Origin: Symsagittifera roscoffensis
Taxonomy: Eukaryota; Xenacoelomorpha; Acoela; Convolutidae
DNA: 64,000 nucleotides
Direction: 5' to 3'
Assembly: GCF_963678635.1 (NCBI RefSeq)
Contig: NC_087071.1
Span: 44,381,095 to 44,445,094, forward strand
The notes under the pieces are model-generated. The model searched no databases. It had not been told where the DNA came from and was given only the letters and a program-made list of their open reading frames with translations. The position numbers and the translations under genes are program-made. Below are positions 32,368-46,300 of the stretch, in pieces (position 1 is the first letter of the stretch; each line of letters starts with the position of its first letter).

Positions 32368-33434
32368 TGTGCCAGTCGGTCATGTCTGGAGGTTTGACCT
32401 TGAGAAACACGTAATTTTGGAGTGAAGTTTTAATTTTAAAAATTTCGAATGGAGCCTGTCATGCTCAGTTTTCTCGAACCAACTGAAAACAAAAAGTGAA
32501 AAATCAGAACGACCGAATTAACAATTGCGGGAAACTACTCAAGAAAAAGGCAGAAAATTGCTATTCGCAATTTCTCGACACGAAATAATAAGAGAGTAGA
32601 GCTGTCTTATCCCGAAAACAGGAGAATAGAACACATACTTGAGAAAGGACGAAGAAATTTTTGCTAAAAAGTAAATTTCAAACGTTTTCGCAACTATGTG
32701 CATCGTCAGGATTTTTACAATAAACTACTCTAAATGACGATAAAACATCAATTTACAAATGTTATTTACAATAAATCCTCTCTTCCATTGAATGTTCACT
32801 CTGTTCCGTTCGAATAATTATTGAGAAAGGACGATTATTCGAACGGAACAGAGTGAACATTCAATGGAAGAGAGGACAACTCAAGTGTCCCGATGGTTCA
32901 TGCAGAAACTTTGATTCTTGAGACAGAACTTACTTCTGTTGTTAAAACTAATTAGCATCAAACTTATTTAGTTATATTATTTGATTCTCGAGCTGCTCAT
33001 CTTTTAATTACTCCTCATACTCAAGCGCATCGACATGTGAGTTCTCAATTTAAATTTCTCGAGTGTATTTTATGATAGTTATGTTGAGATAAGGCGAGTT
33101 TTAGGTTGATCCATCTGAAATGGATCAAAGTTCCACTGTCCAATAAAAAGTAACTAAGCGGATTGTTCCGACCCGGTTTTTAACGGCGTTCATGTATTTT
33201 GGGTATCTAGAAACCTAAGTATGGGGACGTTCCTAATTCTAGAGTGGGGGGATATTTTAGTAGTAGCCTTTAAGCTGTAACGGGTCGTAGTCTCATGTCA
33301 CAAACGAACCGAATTGGCTCCGACTGATTTGAGGTAGAAAAACACAAGAGATAGTGTCCCTGACTCTTGAGCCAATGGTTATAGGGCCTATTTTTCTTAA
33401 GCCTCATGTGTGACTGCAGTAGACGAATGTTACA
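32368..33434 (+). repeat. 3' LTR of element 2 (1,067 bp, with insertion)
   Basis: Starts TGTGCCAGTCGG and ends GAATGTTACA. It is nearly identical to the 5' LTR (17835-18716) except for 182 extra bases at about 32653-32834, which include an inverted copy of the following LTR sequence. Flanked on the right by aaata. Confidence 0.9.
32777..32875. repeat. Perfect 42-bp inverted repeat (hairpin) in the 3' LTR
   Basis: Bases 32777-32818 are the exact reverse complement of 32834-32875, with a 15-bp loop. The right arm is normal LTR sequence that also occurs in the 5' LTR; the left arm belongs to the insertion. The insertion is flanked by two copies of ttgagaaaggacga (32639-32652 and 32821-32834). 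Confidence 0.95.
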
Positions 33435-34372
33435 AAATAAGCAAATTTGTTTTCAGGTGAGACGTCCAAGGAAAGCCAAATGCGAACAGAACTTCAAGTA
33501 CCAAACCTGTCGACTTGCGAATGTGTCATCAAGATTAAAATTTTTTACAATATTTACAAAACGATCAAAGATCTGAAAAATGAGAAACATGTCTAAAAAG
33601 GCTCTAAAACTTCTTAACCAATCAAATTTAAACAACTGTAATTTAGCCACATAGATCAAGTCGCCTATAGACATTTCCAACCATTTATCATTTGGTTGGA
33701 AATGTCGCAGATGATTTCCAACCGTCTGACAGTGTAGAGTCAGATAATTGGAAATCAATCCAGCCAGATTGAAAAAACTAACACCTGCGCAGAAAAAACA
33801 GGAGACTACTGTAGCGGAAATGCTTGAGACTACTTTAGCGCGTATTATATTTGAATTTGAAAAACAATTTAAATGTTGAAATTTGTTTAATTCCTGCTTA
33901 GCCGTAGCACGGACACTCGCCTAGTCATACCCGCGTTGTATTACACTTCTGATGATAAAAAGGTGGGTATTCGGATGAAAATAGGCTCTTCTTTTGGTTA
34001 TCGATAACTACGTTGATAATTGATTGGGGTCTGTTGCATAAGAGTGCGTATAGGCTCTTTCCTGTTGTACTTGTAGTTTCAATAAGTTGTAGACAATTTG
34101 AAACGCATAGCTCATTGAGCATCAGTTGTTCTTCATGCGAAGAGGATGTCATTGCTGGCCATCCTAAGGTTTGTCAGTAGCTTCGGTTACCATGATACAT
34201 TCTGACCTGATTTATTTGACTGCATTTGCCTATGTCCACTTAAGAGACAATTGCAATTAATCGTTGCAGAGACTGGTGGTAATTTCAGTTCTAAATTGTA
34301 CATGCAAGGAGTAATGTTAAACAGTATTAAAGCGAGCTGAGACGCGCAATGCTTTGAAGAACGAAATTTACG
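33435..34372. other. Region between element 2 and RCOR
   Basis: AT-rich, no gene that I can support. It contains a perfect 12-bp stem with a 9-bp loop at 33672-33704 (catttccaacca...tggttggaaatg), with further ttccaacc words up to 33725. It should also hold the RCOR promoter and 5' UTR, but I see no clear core promoter. Confidence 0.5.
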
Positions 34373-37300
34373 ATGGGTGCAATGGAGTATCCTGCAGCGC
34401 TGTCTTTCAATGCAAGCCTTCTTAGTGTAGCTAATGAGGGATCAGGTGAAGTTAAACATAATTTTGAGAGGTTAGAATCATTTTTTTCAATCAACTCAAC
34501 ATTTTTCAGGCACTGCATCAGATAGGAGCGTACAAGTCGGGGCCGAATTTCAAGCGACTGATTCAAATCTTCATTCACCAGAGACCCTTCCAGAATACAT
34601 AGGTGACTTGATTGAAACATGATTATTTCTCATAAAATTATGCTTGCGCTGTTTTCAAATTTTAAATTTTTCAGAAACTGTAGACCTGTGCCAGCCCTTG
34701 TGGTCCCCCTCGTCGCATCATTTGTCAGACCCAGAAAGTGAGTCTCTCTTAGCAAAAAGTGTTTCAATGATGCGGTTATGTGATTGCTTTTTTGATTTAG
34801 TTTTTCAGGATTTCATTGAGTCTACCGTATTTTGCTTTTAATGTTTACTGTTTTTTTTAGTAAACGAGTATCTACAAGGGATTTCCAAGTTCGGCCATTT
34901 CACCGAAGAACAAGCTCTAGCCATGCTAACTTTCCACAATTTTGATATCAAATTAGCCACTGAAGACCTTAAGAAGTATCGTCCGATAGACAATAAATGG
35001 TGCGACAATGACCGCGTAGCTTTCGAAAATGCATTTAAGTTGCACGGAAAGAATTTTTCGAAATTGCAAGAAGCAGTGAATCATCGGAGTTTGGCAGATG
35101 TGATTTCGTTTTATTATCGTTGGAAGAAACAGAGTATTAAAACTACAGTTATGACAGAATATATAAACCAAATGACAAACAAACAAGACGGATATGTGAG
35201 GTCAGTTTCATTTATCATGTCGCTCAGTGAAGGATATTTTTCTGAGATGTTTTTCTGATACTTTTTGAGCAAAGCGATAATTGTTCCGACTTTTGAAAAC
35301 GGAGAGGATTTTTGTATTCGCATATTATAGGTTTTTTCTCTGTTTTCCACGCAAAATTAGGTGCCACAAGCATTTATCGGAATGGGTCGAGTTAATATAT
35401 ATAAGTTCTTAAAAAGTTGTCCCAGTGCCGAGATCGAACAAACTTGAACGTTTTTGAGTTTTAGTCCAAATTTGAGCGCGTAAAGCTCTTTCTTAATCAT
35501 AAATAAAAACATTTTAATTTTCCTATAATTTATTCATTTTATTAACCCGCATTTAAAAATTAAATCACCTTTGATTGAATTGTGTTCTGATACAGTTGCT
35601 TTCCAAATAAGCATTTCGAGAACTTATGAAATACCGTTCTATAGACAATAAATGGTGCGACAATGACTGCGTAGCTATCGAAAATGCGTTTAAGTTGTAC
35701 GTGAAGAAATTTTGGAAATAGAAGAAGCAGTGAATCAGCGAAATTTGCTAGATTTGATTTCATTTGATTATCATTGGAAGAAACAGATAATAAAAACTAT
35801 TTGTGACTATATAAAAATCAAATGACAAACAAACAAGAAGGAGACGGGTCAGTTTAATTTATCATGTTGCACAGTGAAAAAAGATTTTCCGAGAGTTTAT
35901 TTTTTGGAAAGAACTTTGTATTCGGGGTGCTTTAGGCTTTTTCAGCATTCCATGCTAAATCACATACCACAAGTCATTATAGGAATGGGTTTAGCAATAA
36001 TCTTTTAAACTACATAAAAGTTTTCCGAAGTTATGTCTCAGTGTCGAGAAAATCTTGTTTGAAAACTTTGATTCTTTCTCATTTCGTACGAGTAAAGTGA
36101 CTTTGTTGGAGCAAACAAAGCTCGCGTTAATTGATATGGTTATTTGTTCACATGTAAGCCTAAATCAAAACGTATGTTAAGTGTCTCAAGAATTTTTTTA
36201 ATGTCACTTCCCTGCAAATGTATTAACTCATTAATTTTTGTTCAGTTTTTGGTTGGATACAATTGCTTTCCGGCTATCGCGAAGTTTTCAGTCTGGTCCG
36301 TTCCATAACCTAAGCTCACTGTGTCAGCCTACTACAAAACGTCAATTTCAAGAGTCTCAAAAGGCTGGTCGCCAAACTTTACATGCCGCAAAGAGAATTA
36401 TAGTTGAATTGGATCAGCCTATCAACTGTTTTGCAACTAAGCAGATCGAACCTACAAGCATCCCACCAAGGTTCTCACAGATCAATATTTCTAGCTTGAG
36501 TGACGATTTCGCTGCTTGGCCAAGCTTCATTGATCAGTTTTGGTCAACTGTCCATGAAAATGAGAAGCTGTCTACGGTTCAGAAAGTCATGTGTCTCAGT
36601 GTTAATTGACGAGCCATGCTTTTAAACACACCATGAGCTTGGAGACGACAGAAAATTTCTGCTAGTTAGCGCCATACATGCGTGCGCAGGTACATAAAAA
36701 TGATCGAGTTATCATTCGGAAGCTCTTTGTCAATGAGTCACGTATTTACTGCAGCTCGAACGGAGACCGTTTCTCAGCTCCGTCAGCTATACTCAATCAT
36801 TAATTTGACTTCGCAATCGATCAAGACACTCGAAAGATTAGTTGAAAACGAATTGTGGCTTTTCTACTTCGAGATTCTGTATCCTGGGATTGTGTCAAGC
36901 TCTTGACTTTGTTCCACTGATGGTATTTTTAGACAACCTGGTCAGGTCTTTGGAGGTTCGAGGATTTCATGCTAGACCTCACAAATCTGAGCGTGAGCTG
37001 CACATAATCTTGACAAAAAAGATTTTATGTCAGAAGAAAGGCTCTTCGTTGCCCTATTTTAAAATCTAATATGCTCTGACAATCTAATCTTTCGTTCTGA
37101 TTGATTGCACCATCAGAACGAAAGATTTTTACAATAAGATGTGCTTCAATTGTTTTTCTGTTAGTCACGGAATCCAGCAATTTCCTTCAACATCCCTGTG
37201 GAAGACATGTCAAAAGAAGCTTCAAACAAATCTTCATGTCTGTTCTATGTAATCAACTCCTCGTCTAACAGCGACAACAGATGTTCTTCAAGCAGCTGAA

Positions 37301-40300
37301 TTTCAGTCATCACAATTCTTCCCCAAATGTCTATGAGTTTTTCCGTGAACTTCAGTCATCACAGCGAACGTCAAATTTCGATCTCCGAACGGTCGAGCTC
37401 ATCACTTCAGGGCGCATAATGGTAATTGCGCTCAGCTGAATGTGATAACCCTACAGGCCATGCATCGTCTCAGTATCTAATCAGCAGAATCTCCAGAGCG
37501 CATATCTGGAGTGATTCAGAAAAACGCAATTTCTACTCATGGTGGAATCATTGTCACAATTCTTCCTTATCAAGCCAGCCAAATTCTTGAGCGTTGACTT
37601 CGAAGCATTATCAGTTGCTGCCAAAAATTTCAAAATGTGGCCAATTTCAGCCTATTTAAGGACATGAAAACCCTAACTTTAGGGAATCAGGACTTGATGA
37701 ATTGTGACCATGCAGATACTCAATGAGTCGCCTGGATTTGGACAAGAATCAAACAAGTTAAGAAAAAGTTTTCACTAAATTCCTAATGAAACTCCCGACG
37801 CTTTAGTTAATTTTTTTTTGTTTTTTCAGTTTCGAGAACTATTCTTAGCTCAAAAGGGGCTAATTTTGTGCAAATGTTTCCAACTGTTAAAAAATCCACC
37901 TGAAAAATTATGATAAAACCAGGTCCCATTGAGGATTTATCGAGTTTTTTATGGTAATTTTTTTTAGAACAATCAGGCTGATTCCACACAAGACATATTT
38001 TGGTAAAAATCGTCTGAAATTTAGTGAAAAATTCAAAAATCAACTAATGAAAAGAGCCAAAACGTGTTTCAATCTTTTCCGATCGGTTTTACGAACGAAA
38101 GAGATTAACTTTCTTTCAAGTTTGTTCATTTCCTTTGTCATGCTAAAGCGCAATAAAAAGTGGAGACAAATTAAGAAGTTCTTCTAAATTGATTGAAACC
38201 AACTCAGTGAATGCGCCCGAAAACATTCGATCACTTACGATCACTTCCCGGTTGATAGAAAGCAATTTAAACGAGTTTTGATCCCTTTACCAGTAAATCC
38301 TGTAACGATAATGCCAAATCTTCTTCCAAAAAAGGCGATGGAGGTTCGGAATGAGATGGAAATTAAGATTTCCCAACATTGGGTAGACAGCTCAAGTCTT
38401 TTATTTTCCATAGATATGCCTCGGTACTTAGCTATGGATACCTCTCGGCTTGTCGTTTTTCATCATTTGTGCGATGCATTGGAGATGGCCTTTGAAGCAG
38501 CTATGTATGACTAGACAACCAAAGAAACACGTTCCTACTCATTGAAACAGCCGAAATTAAACTCGACCAGTAACTGCAGCTGAAATGCAAAGCTTGCAAA
38601 TTATATGATCAGGACCGACTTAGTTGCAGACAAATCAATTTTGTTTTCAATCTTAACCTACAATTATTGAAGCAAATGAACAGAAGAACGAGTTCAAACG
38701 GTCATTCGACGAAATCACCTTGTCAATCGGGTAGCTAGTGAAGAGGAAATTATGCAAGCAGCAAAAACAACGAGGACTGAATGCCGAGTCCGACAAAAGG
38801 GTGAAACGGTGGTCTTGGGGTACAACTTTGCGCATCGGGAAAGTTTGATTAAGATCGGAATCAGCTTCGAAAATTAGGACCGAACCTTCTTGTACGAGAG
38901 GTTCAAGAGCAGCATTTCAACGAAAAATGATCCAAATGAACCCAGTCATTAGCCGGGCATCAATACTTCTTCAGCTATATGCATTCATTTAGACGAGGGG
39001 TTGCTAAAAGTTGGCTGATCACTCGCATCGAATGACTACCTAAACGAGAACATTTTAGATGGCTTTGCGTCCTCACTCTACGATAGAAAGCCTCCCTGAT
39101 TATGTTCGAGGCTTAATAGGACACCTTTATCGGCAAGAGCAACAAGTTTCGAAGGTATATGGGGAGCTGCTGTTAAGTCAATTAAATTTTATATCAGAAA
39201 ACGAAAGACAATATAATTGGATAAGATGCACACTGATTTGTCACATACAAACTAGGCTCAAATCAAGGCCGATAACAGCAATTTCGGTTGATGCTGAAGA
39301 AGCTGTGCAGCTCACTCCATTGATGCTTTTATATGGTTTCAAGTCTAGTCAATTGCTTTACTGTAGCTGATCCTCCCACTAATGAGCTAAATGAAGATGA
39401 AAAATTACCCCTAAAAAGATTCAACTACTTGCACAAACTGATTGCAGAATTCTGAAAAAAGTGTAAAGCGAGTATTTTACTGTTATGAAACAAAGAATTT
39501 AGAACCTTGTAGAAAACAAAAACTTGAAAAAAGCAGATCTATCGACGACACTCACTGCTCCTTCACCAATTTCTACCGCACTAGCTATTTTCCCGCATCA
39601 ACCCCTTCAGCATCAGAAATACGCGCCTTCTGAAAATATACAAGGATTGGTTAAAGATCATTGGGGAGGCAATGTTGGAGCGAACAAAGCACTTTTTCAT
39701 CTATACAATTATTCAATGATACGATTATAATACCTTAACTTCTTTTTTTCTTTACCCGCAGTTTCTAAGTAAATCATCTGCAATTCAACTCTGGTTTGAA
39801 ACAGTCGTTTTCCAGCTACCGCAGTATCTTCGCGGCGTTTTCGGCAGTATTATTTTTGATATAAATTAAACCACTGTGCAAAAAAAAAATAAGAAAAAAA
39901 AAGTTCGATTTTGAATAGTTTTTTTTCTTCTATTTCATTTTTGAAATCAACCCCTGTCAATTATGACCAGTTAGGTAAATCTCTACCGGTTGTGTTATTT
40001 TTTCTACAACATTACTTACAAAAAACGAGTAATTTGAAGATGAAATAGAAAAGTTTTTTTTCTTCTATACTTTTCATGAAGGTTGTCGGATCGGACCATT
40101 CTGTACTACTTGCACAGCAACCGGCTATCATTGTTAACTTTCTTGTTTGGTTTTGTAAGTAAGAAGCTGTTGTGTTATCAGTTGGTGGGATTCTGAAGAC
40201 GACGAATATCTTATTGCCCTCAAGCGACGAAGACTAGACACCGACCAGCCTCAAACGTCATCAGGAGTAACAAAACACGACCTACTAGAGTTCAAACCCA

Positions 40301-43300
40301 ATCACAAAAACTCCATGTTTGACCTTAAAAACAACAGACACCTGACTTTAAACCGAAAAGTCACAGATTTGATCGTAATAGACGATGACAACGAAGAGGA
40401 CGAAAAGAATTCTTTGGACTCGAAAGGAAGTATTCTAAATGGGCAACAATCGGCTACAACGTCATCCAGTGGCAATGTTTCAACCAATAGTTTCGCTAGT
40501 TTGCCAGCTCATATGTCTTTAAGTACGAAGCAACTTACAAAACTAGTAGCTGACGCACCAAATTGGACTAAAATTAAAGATGAAATGGAACGCAGGAAGA
40601 TTCAGTTGCATCAGGAAGTTGGTTTGAGTACATTTATTTCTCTGCCATTTGTTTTTTTTCTAACAATTTTGTTTCAGTATCTCAATAGCTTAACACATAA
40701 TTTTTCGGAATATTGAATCAATTGTTAACTATTTCAGTCAATAATTTGTTAAGTTTCTCCTAGTAGATGGTAATTTAATTCAATAATAGTACAATGACCG
40801 AATAGCCTCTGAAAGATGTTTGTCGTGTTTAGTTGCAGCAGTTGAAACGAGACACTACTGAGGCGCTCACTAAGTTTCCCAACGACAAGAGTCACTTCAG
40901 AGACTCAAGATTGGTAGGTTTTGACTAATGCGGATGGTAGTGATCTTTTTCACCCTCACAAACATTCAAAATTTTATATTTTTACGGAACTTGTTTATGC
41001 GATAAAGTTTAAGTGCTCGATATTAACGACGTAAATCTCGAAAAACATGTGTACTTAATTTGCGTACTATGAAATGTTTCATTACATTACGAAAAATTTT
41101 GAGTTCGTTTTTCACAATTGAGATTCAATTGTGTGCGCTTCGAATTGGAAAGGACCTTTAGAGGTCCTTTCGGCTTTTTTAAAATTCTGTAGGCGAAGTT
41201 AGCTTAGCCTATGATCTAAAAACGAAACGTTTTTTGAGTCATAGGTTTAAATTGAAGCGTATATGCATCATAAAGCAAAGGTATCAAACAATGCATTGTC
41301 AAACAAAGTTATTCGATCAACAAAACAATCATCACTATTTAATAAAAGCATGGTTTTCATGATCTTGATATAGTCTTTTATTCACTTTTATTTTACGGAC
41401 AGAAAGATGAAGTAAGTCGATTTATGCGCGCCGCCCTTTTTTTGATTTATCGGCTAGCAAAATTGCTCAAACAGTGACATATTTGCAGATAATCGTATGA
41501 GAATTCTATCTGTTGGTAGCTTTCTTTTTTGAATGTAGAAGCGAAAGTTATGCTAATTACAGTCTGTTTTGATCCGAGCGTTAATCTTCCAAAGTCACTA
41601 GCATAAACCATATATCGTGACGTCACATCCAAACTTTCAATATTTAGCTATGTCTCCATGTTTTGTACATTTGATTATTGAATTTATACGCAGTCAGGTA
41701 TCTAAGTCGCTAATGACGAAATTGATTTCAGTGAACTATAAAGTTTTGGGAGGAGAAGCAATTTTGGGTGGTATATTTCAGTGCAAGCGCCTTTTTGAAA
41801 CCCTGCAACGACAGCAGAAAACACCAAAATGGGCGCCCAGAGAAACTGAATTCTTCCTAGTCTCAGTTCGGAAGCTGGGAATAAGTGATCTGGAACTACT
41901 GGCTGGAATCATGGGAACTAAGACCGCACAGCAGATTGAACAGTTTCTTCCAGAGGCTAGAATCAAGTTTAGACTGGATGATTTATTGGATAAGGAAAAG
42001 TTGGAAAGATATGCGTCTGGCCTGGTTAGTATTTGGAACTTGAAATTATGCATATCTTTTTAAAAGTGATTTGTATTTTCGCTATTCATATAAATGAGCT
42101 TGGTTAATTGTTAATTTGCAAGAATTTGTTTTTTTTTGTGGAAAATCTCAAACAATGTTACTTAATTTGCTTTTATGCGATTTGACTTGGTTTTTAAAAG
42201 TGTCAATGAACGAAGTGAAAGACACTTATTTGGTTGTGCATTTTTTCAGTTTCAAGTTCAATTCAAATTCATTCAATTGCTTAAAGGAAGGCAAATATCG
42301 CTCTCCGATACTGAAAGCGCAAGTTGCTAGAAAAACTGGGGGACTTCTAGTTTCGAAAGGGGATTTTATTGAGCTAAAATCCTAATTGGGCTAATTATTG
42401 GGCTAATCTCTAATTAATGGATTGTATTTTTGGTAGATAGTATTTCTGACGAGATTGTATTTCTGACGAGATTGTATTTCTGGTCATAATTTACTCAAAT
42501 TGAACATCATAAGAGACAAAATTATAAAGTTTCTGTAATCATTTTTTCTGCAAGGGTATAGCAAACGGTTACTTGAGTTTTTTCCCGTAAATATCTTTGT
42601 TCACGGAATGAGTAAATTAGAAGACACTTGAAAATGTATAATTTTTTAATATAACCACCAATAGCTTGCATGTACTGATTTTCTTTTCTGGTGTATTTTT
42701 CTCTGTTTATGGGGTATCGGCCTTAATTCTGTCGGCTGATTCACCTTATTTTTATCTAGGTTATTGCAGCGACAAACGGTTGATTAATAAGGAGTGAATT
42801 AATGAGATTTGAATGATAGTTCTAGTAGCAATTCAGATCAAATTTATATGGCAAATCACCCGCACAAAGTTGCTCGAACCAATGACTAAAGGTCATGTTT
42901 CACCAGCTAATGTTAACAAAAATCGGGAAGTGATCTTTAAGTTTGAACCGAATAAGAAAGATCAATTCCAGTTCAGTTAGGAAAAATCACCAATACCCCG
43001 CCTTTCAAATTAGGTGGTTCCTAGTAGAATGTCTCGGAAAAATGCAGTTTTGCATCTTCCCAAATTTTTCGTCAATGCGTCTGCAGGCATGTTAGCTGTT
43101 AGTAAAAAAGTTAATGTCACTTTCTTCTGTTCAACTAGCTCTCGAAGGAAGTGTTGTTTTATGGCAAAATGCTTCGTCTTTCCGTGGTTCATTGAGGGTT
43201 TACTAAGGGCAATACAAGCTTGGTTATCAACGAAAACTTCTAAAGGCCTATTACAAATTATGCCTAAGTCGCTAAGTATGCCCTGTAAATGAATTCCTTC

Positions 43301-46300
43301 CTTTACTGTTTCGACCACAGCATTGTGTTCTGCTCCGGCTGTTGAAGTTGATACACAACGCTGAAGTCTGCTAGAACAACTTATTACACCTGAGTTTAAA
43401 CAATAACTGTCACTGAGTTTAAAACAATACCCTGAGGTACTTCTCCTATTGTCTATATTTTTGACTCTGAGAAATTTGCATTGCTAAACGATTCTTTGAA
43501 GTTCTTATCTAACCTAACAAACATAACTCAATCCTTAATCATATTACTGGTAGCTCCGGAAACACTAAGTTCTAGCCCGGAAACACTCCACTCAGGAAAC
43601 TAAAATTAGCCTCCGTTTCAGCTGCTAGGTTCTGCTGTTCTCGCTTAGTCTTACTAATGAACTTTTTCTTTGCTTGGCAATATTTTGCAGTATGTCCAAA
43701 CTCCTTGCTTTCATAGCACTGATTTTTTCCAGCTCTGTCTACACTATCTCGTCTGCTGCCTGTCCTCTCTTATGACACTTGAAACAAACTCTATTCTCGC
43801 TATTAAAAGCATGCTCTTTTTCAATTACTTGTCTCTCGCTGTCAAAATTCACTTAATCTCTTTTCAACTCATCTAAACTTTCCTCATCTCTACTAAACTT
43901 AGCTATAATAGAAAAGGTTTCAAATTGTTTTGGAAGTCCTTTCAAAATAATTGAAATTAACATTTTTTCACTCACTCCTTCGTTCACTTGTTCTAAGTTA
44001 TACTGAATCTCCTCTGCTCTAGTCAAATAATCTATCACTGTTTTATTGCTATTCTTTTTCAAAGTTGTAAGTTCGGAGATTAGTTTTTGCAGCCTGGGCT
44101 TTCAAAACTCTTGAACCTTTTCCGTAAAACATCCCAAGCTTTGCTACCATTGCCTTTACAAGGTCTCAAAAACAAAACTGATTTCTTATCTAGAGCCTGC
44201 ACAAGTTCGTACCAGATATGCAACTGTTTTTCTTCAGAAATCTCTTTTCCTTTATCTATCGCAGCTTGTTTTTGATCACTGCTTGCATTCGGTCTTAAAC
44301 TTGGCATGAAATTTCTATAATCAACTGTCTCGTCTAAAATCTTGTTTAACTTCAAGTGAAAAATTCGTGCCTCGAATTGCTCTTCAAAGTAGGAAAAATC
44401 TTCTTTTCCCGAAAAAACTATCCTATCAGTTTTCGACATTTCTTTCCTAGTCCAAGTTCTTATTTTCGACTTAATTCTCACACAAAGGTTAAGCTCCAAT
44501 CCAAACATCAAAAAGTGAAGTATTGCCCTAGGTAAAGTTCAATGACCCCGCATCAAAATCATATACTATAAACATCAATATCGCCCGCTTATACAACTAT
44601 TCAAGTATATTTGATTACCTAAATCTGATTTGGAACCTAACGGAGTGCGTACCGAATAACACATCAGCAAATTAGCAAAGCTAAGGTCCCTCCTCAGATT
44701 TCATACTAGGTAATATATATATATATATATATATATATTATTAGCAAAATAGAAGTTCGTCTTTTTATTCTGGGGTATCAGTTTCTTTTTCTTTAAATGA
44801 CAATGTATTCTTTGGATTGATTTCGTGTCGGATTCGAGCAACCGCGTACGAAAGAATTTATCCTTCTGCAAAAATTGAGTATAAATCAGCAACTTTTACA
44901 AACATGTAATTTATCAGTTTGTTTCAGTTTTCTTTCACTATCAATAGTGTAGTGCTTCTTCCACTGCTGTGCTCACTCAGTGCCCCTTCGTGTAGCTTTT
45001 GACCGTCTTCTCTTCTTCTCTGTTGTGCTTCCCTGCTTCTATCGCGAGAGTTGTCCATCTCTAGAAGTTGTGTTGCCCTGCTTCTGTCGTCAAAGTTGCC
45101 TGTCTCTAGAAGTTGTGTTGCCCTGCTTCTGTCGTCAAAGTTGCCTGTCTCTACTAGTTATGTTGCCCTTCTTCTATCTTTGCACTTCTCTGTCTGATCA
45201 ATCGTCTATCTCCAAGTAGTTTTGGCCTGCTTCTCTTCTCGCAGTTCTCTAACTGATCAGTTGTATATTTCAAGTTGTGTTTTTTCACTGTCACAACTCC
45301 ACTGCAAATCTCAGCTGTTTTCCTTATTAGTTTGACCAAACAGTCAATCTTGACTCCTGACTTCTCACTCGTGATTGGGCATCTTGGCTCATAGCCTATC
45401 AAGGTTATTGCAGCGACAAACGGTTGATTAATAAGGAGTGAGTTAATGAGATTTGAGTGATAGTTCCAGTAGCAATTCAGATCAAATATATATGGTAAAT
45501 CACCCGCACAAAGTTGCTCGAACCAATGACTAAAGGTCATGTTTCACCAGCTAATGTAAACAAAAATCGGGAAGTGATCTTTCAGTTTGAAACGAATAAG
45601 AAAGATCAATTCCATTTCAGTTAGGAAAAATCACCAATAATTTTTTTATTAGTTAAATTCTATTAATATTTTTCTCGTGTTAAAGGTTTCTTCGGTGTCA
45701 ATGGTTTCGGCTTGTTATATCGAATTATTTGATTATTTTAACGTCGTTTGAGCGTCGCAACAAGGTGTGTTTTGTGTGCGTACTTCTGGGAGGACGTAAA
45801 AGCGGGCGTCTAGCGAAACTTTTTCTGCGTGGTAGCCCTTCGATGAATTTTTTCTTTTTGCTTTTTTAATACTAGCAAACATGTTTCGCGACAGGTTGTC
45901 CTCGAATCGAGACATAAGTCAATTTTAAGGTGGTTTATTGCATTTTTATTTTTTTTCGACTTCTGGCTTTCGGCTAGCTCTGCAAATTTTCGTTCTCATT
46001 GTATCGCAATGGTGCGAATCTCTGCTTTGCCCATGTGCCTTTTTTCGACTACATTTTGTTCCATTTTTTGTCTGCTAGCTTGCATTGCTATGTTTGTACG
46101 GTATCACAAGTTGAGTGTGGTATTTAATGGGTGCTTAAAATAGTATCCACCAGGTGAATACGCTCCTGGTGTTATCTCAGATGTTTTCATTTATGAATGA
46201 CTTTCTTTTTGATGAGAGTAATTTTCATCCAGGTATTGTTTGTCGCTGTGAAACAATGCTACATGCTCTTTTTAGCTTTTTAAGCTTTAAGATCTCTTGT

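Larger units (their letters stand above)
17835..33434 (+). mobile_element. Element 2: Ty3/gypsy-type LTR retrotransposon with both LTRs (15.6 kb)
   Basis: The element is bounded by two near-identical direct LTRs (17835-18716 and 32368-33434, the latter with a 182-bp insertion). Between them lie a candidate PBS, a 2.5-kb repeat-rich leader, gag, a long pol ending in a macro-like domain, a shortened downstream ORF with an SGNH-like domain, and a PPT. Apart from the insertion, the LTRs differ at few positions, which implies a recent arrival compared with element 1. I found no matching target-site duplication (acaaa left, aaata right), so the copy may be recombinant. The gag and protease frames are broken, but RT, RNase H and integrase are open. 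Confidence 0.92.
42761..45639 (-). mobile_element. Internally deleted Ty1/copia element in RCOR intron 7
   Basis: Two direct repeats of 235 bp (42761-42995 and 45405-45639) flank 2.4 kb. On the minus strand each repeat starts tattggtga and ends gctgcaataa. A purine-rich tract (aaaggcgggg) abuts the downstream copy, as expected of a PPT. The interior holds copia gag near the 5' side (44511-43853) and the RNase H end of pol near the 3' side (43318-43010). Protease, integrase and most of RT are missing, compared with an interior of about 4 kb in complete elements. I found no clear target duplication. Confidence 0.8.

Noticed and set aside
33457-33575. Possible exon behind a tttgttttcag acceptor just outside element 2
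   Set aside because: Frame closes without a donor and encodes nothing recognisable; it begins only 22 bp after the LTR end, so the acceptor is probably chance.
41146-41176. GC-rich hairpin followed by T run, like a rho-independent terminator
   Set aside because: It lies in an intron of a eukaryotic gene, where such terminators do not operate.
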